A stretch of DNA of 14,374 nt from positions 1-14,374 of the forward strand of contig CAZYYW010000059.1 of assembly GCA_964651445.1 (NCBI GenBank), read 5' to 3'. Positions 14,291 to 14,374 of the stretch are shown piece after piece. The notes below the pieces were generated by a model. It was not told the DNA's origin and searched no databases. It saw only the letters and a list, made by a program, of their open reading frames with translations. The position numbers and the translations under genes were made by a program. Position 1 is the stretch's first letter; each line of letters opens with the position of its first letter. The stretch is from GCA-2746365 sp964651445. GTDB lineage: Bacteria > Pseudomonadota > Gammaproteobacteria > SZUA-229.

Positions 14291-14311
14291 GCATCCAATG
14301 GATGCTGTCAA
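14285..14311. promoter_or_regulatory. Perfect 27-bp dyad upstream of intI
   Basis: TTGACAGCATCC and GGATGCTGTCAA pair perfectly across a 3-base AAT centre. Each outer end is also a TTGACA, a consensus −35, one on each strand. An A7 run follows on the plus strand, so it lacks the T tail of a plus-strand terminator. It could be a regulator operator, a divergent promoter element, or a folded single-strand site. Confidence 0.75.
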
Positions 14312-14374
14312 AAAAACCTAACTTAGCGTATATTATCCGAATCTGGGGCGATAATGCCTTATACTAAATGTTAG
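14312..14374 (+). other. attI: Putative integron attI site, cut by the window edge
   Basis: In integrons attI lies just upstream of intI, and cassettes enter at G^TTRRRY. Here ACCTAAC (14316–14322) fits the inverse core RYYYAAC. The final bases ATACTAAATGTTAG contain an imperfect inverted pair CTAA/TTAG and end at GTTAG (14370–14374), the first five bases of a core site. The location and motifs support attI, but its exact limits and the last two core bases cannot be seen. Confidence 0.6.

Noticed and set aside
14285..14311. Intrinsic terminator upstream of intI
   Set aside because: The stem is followed by A7, not T, on the plus strand and only by a mixed sequence on the minus strand; placement on the −35 region suggests a regulatory dyad instead.
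14230..14374. LexA (SOS) box in the intI promoter
   Set aside because: I looked for CTG-N10-CAG on both strands and found none; the dyad has the reverse order CAG…CTG.
1..14374. CRISPR array, tRNA, rRNA or transposase gene
   Set aside because: No regularly spaced repeats, cloverleaf-like segments, rRNA stretches or transposase motifs were seen on either strand by eye.

Overview
The window looks like chromosomal DNA of a gammaproteobacterium of moderate G+C (genus not recognised). Evidence: the block ffh–rpsP–rimM–trmD–rplS, with a ypjD-like cytochrome-assembly gene and a CorB/HlyC-type CBS transporter next to ffh as in enterobacteria, a CRP-type palindrome, and E. coli-like promoters. Two 100-base N runs mark it as a draft assembly. 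Both runs are flanked by the same 55 bases on each side, and removing the duplicate plus the Ns restores one intact in-frame gene at each place (rimM 207 aa, intI 327 aa).

Layout. Positions 1–1107 (minus) hold an endonuclease/exonuclease/phosphatase-fold protein running off the left edge, with an in-frame acidic repeat and no ATG start. At 1083–1408 (plus) lies a frameshifted C-terminal relic of a PhnD-like binding protein. Then come, all on the minus strand, ogt (1415–1900), an exported helical-repeat protein of unknown function (1911–3827), a strong terminator (3940–3971), and the translation operon rplS, trmD, rimM, rpsP (3994–6410). A terminator-shaped hairpin sits in the rpsP leader. Next are ffh (6626–8020) with a clear promoter, and a metallo-beta-lactamase-fold class II cyclic-nucleotide phosphodiesterase homologue (8166–8936). 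A 230-bp divergent region with a near-consensus CRP box separates this from the plus-strand genes ypjD-like (9167–10009), corB-like (10103–11416) and radA (11420–12790).

The right end, from 12.9 kb, is the head of a chromosomal integron. An intact integron integrase (13091–14229, minus) carries the IntI-specific insertion and all tyrosine-recombinase catalytic residues. Upstream of it is a 145-bp non-coding stretch with a perfect 27-bp dyad and attI-like core motifs, and the window stops exactly on GTTAG, the start of a recombination core site. Just downstream of intI is the decayed C-terminal tail of a second, different integron integrase. That tail is split by a precise 50-bp G+C-rich insert. 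No gene cassette lies inside the window.

Function. The core genes serve ribosome assembly (S16, L19, RimM), tRNA m1G37 methylation (TrmD), membrane targeting (Ffh), DNA repair (Ogt, RadA), and cation and cytochrome homeostasis. The most notable features are the integron with its fossil predecessor, and the CRP box placed between a probable cAMP phosphodiesterase and a cytochrome-assembly gene.
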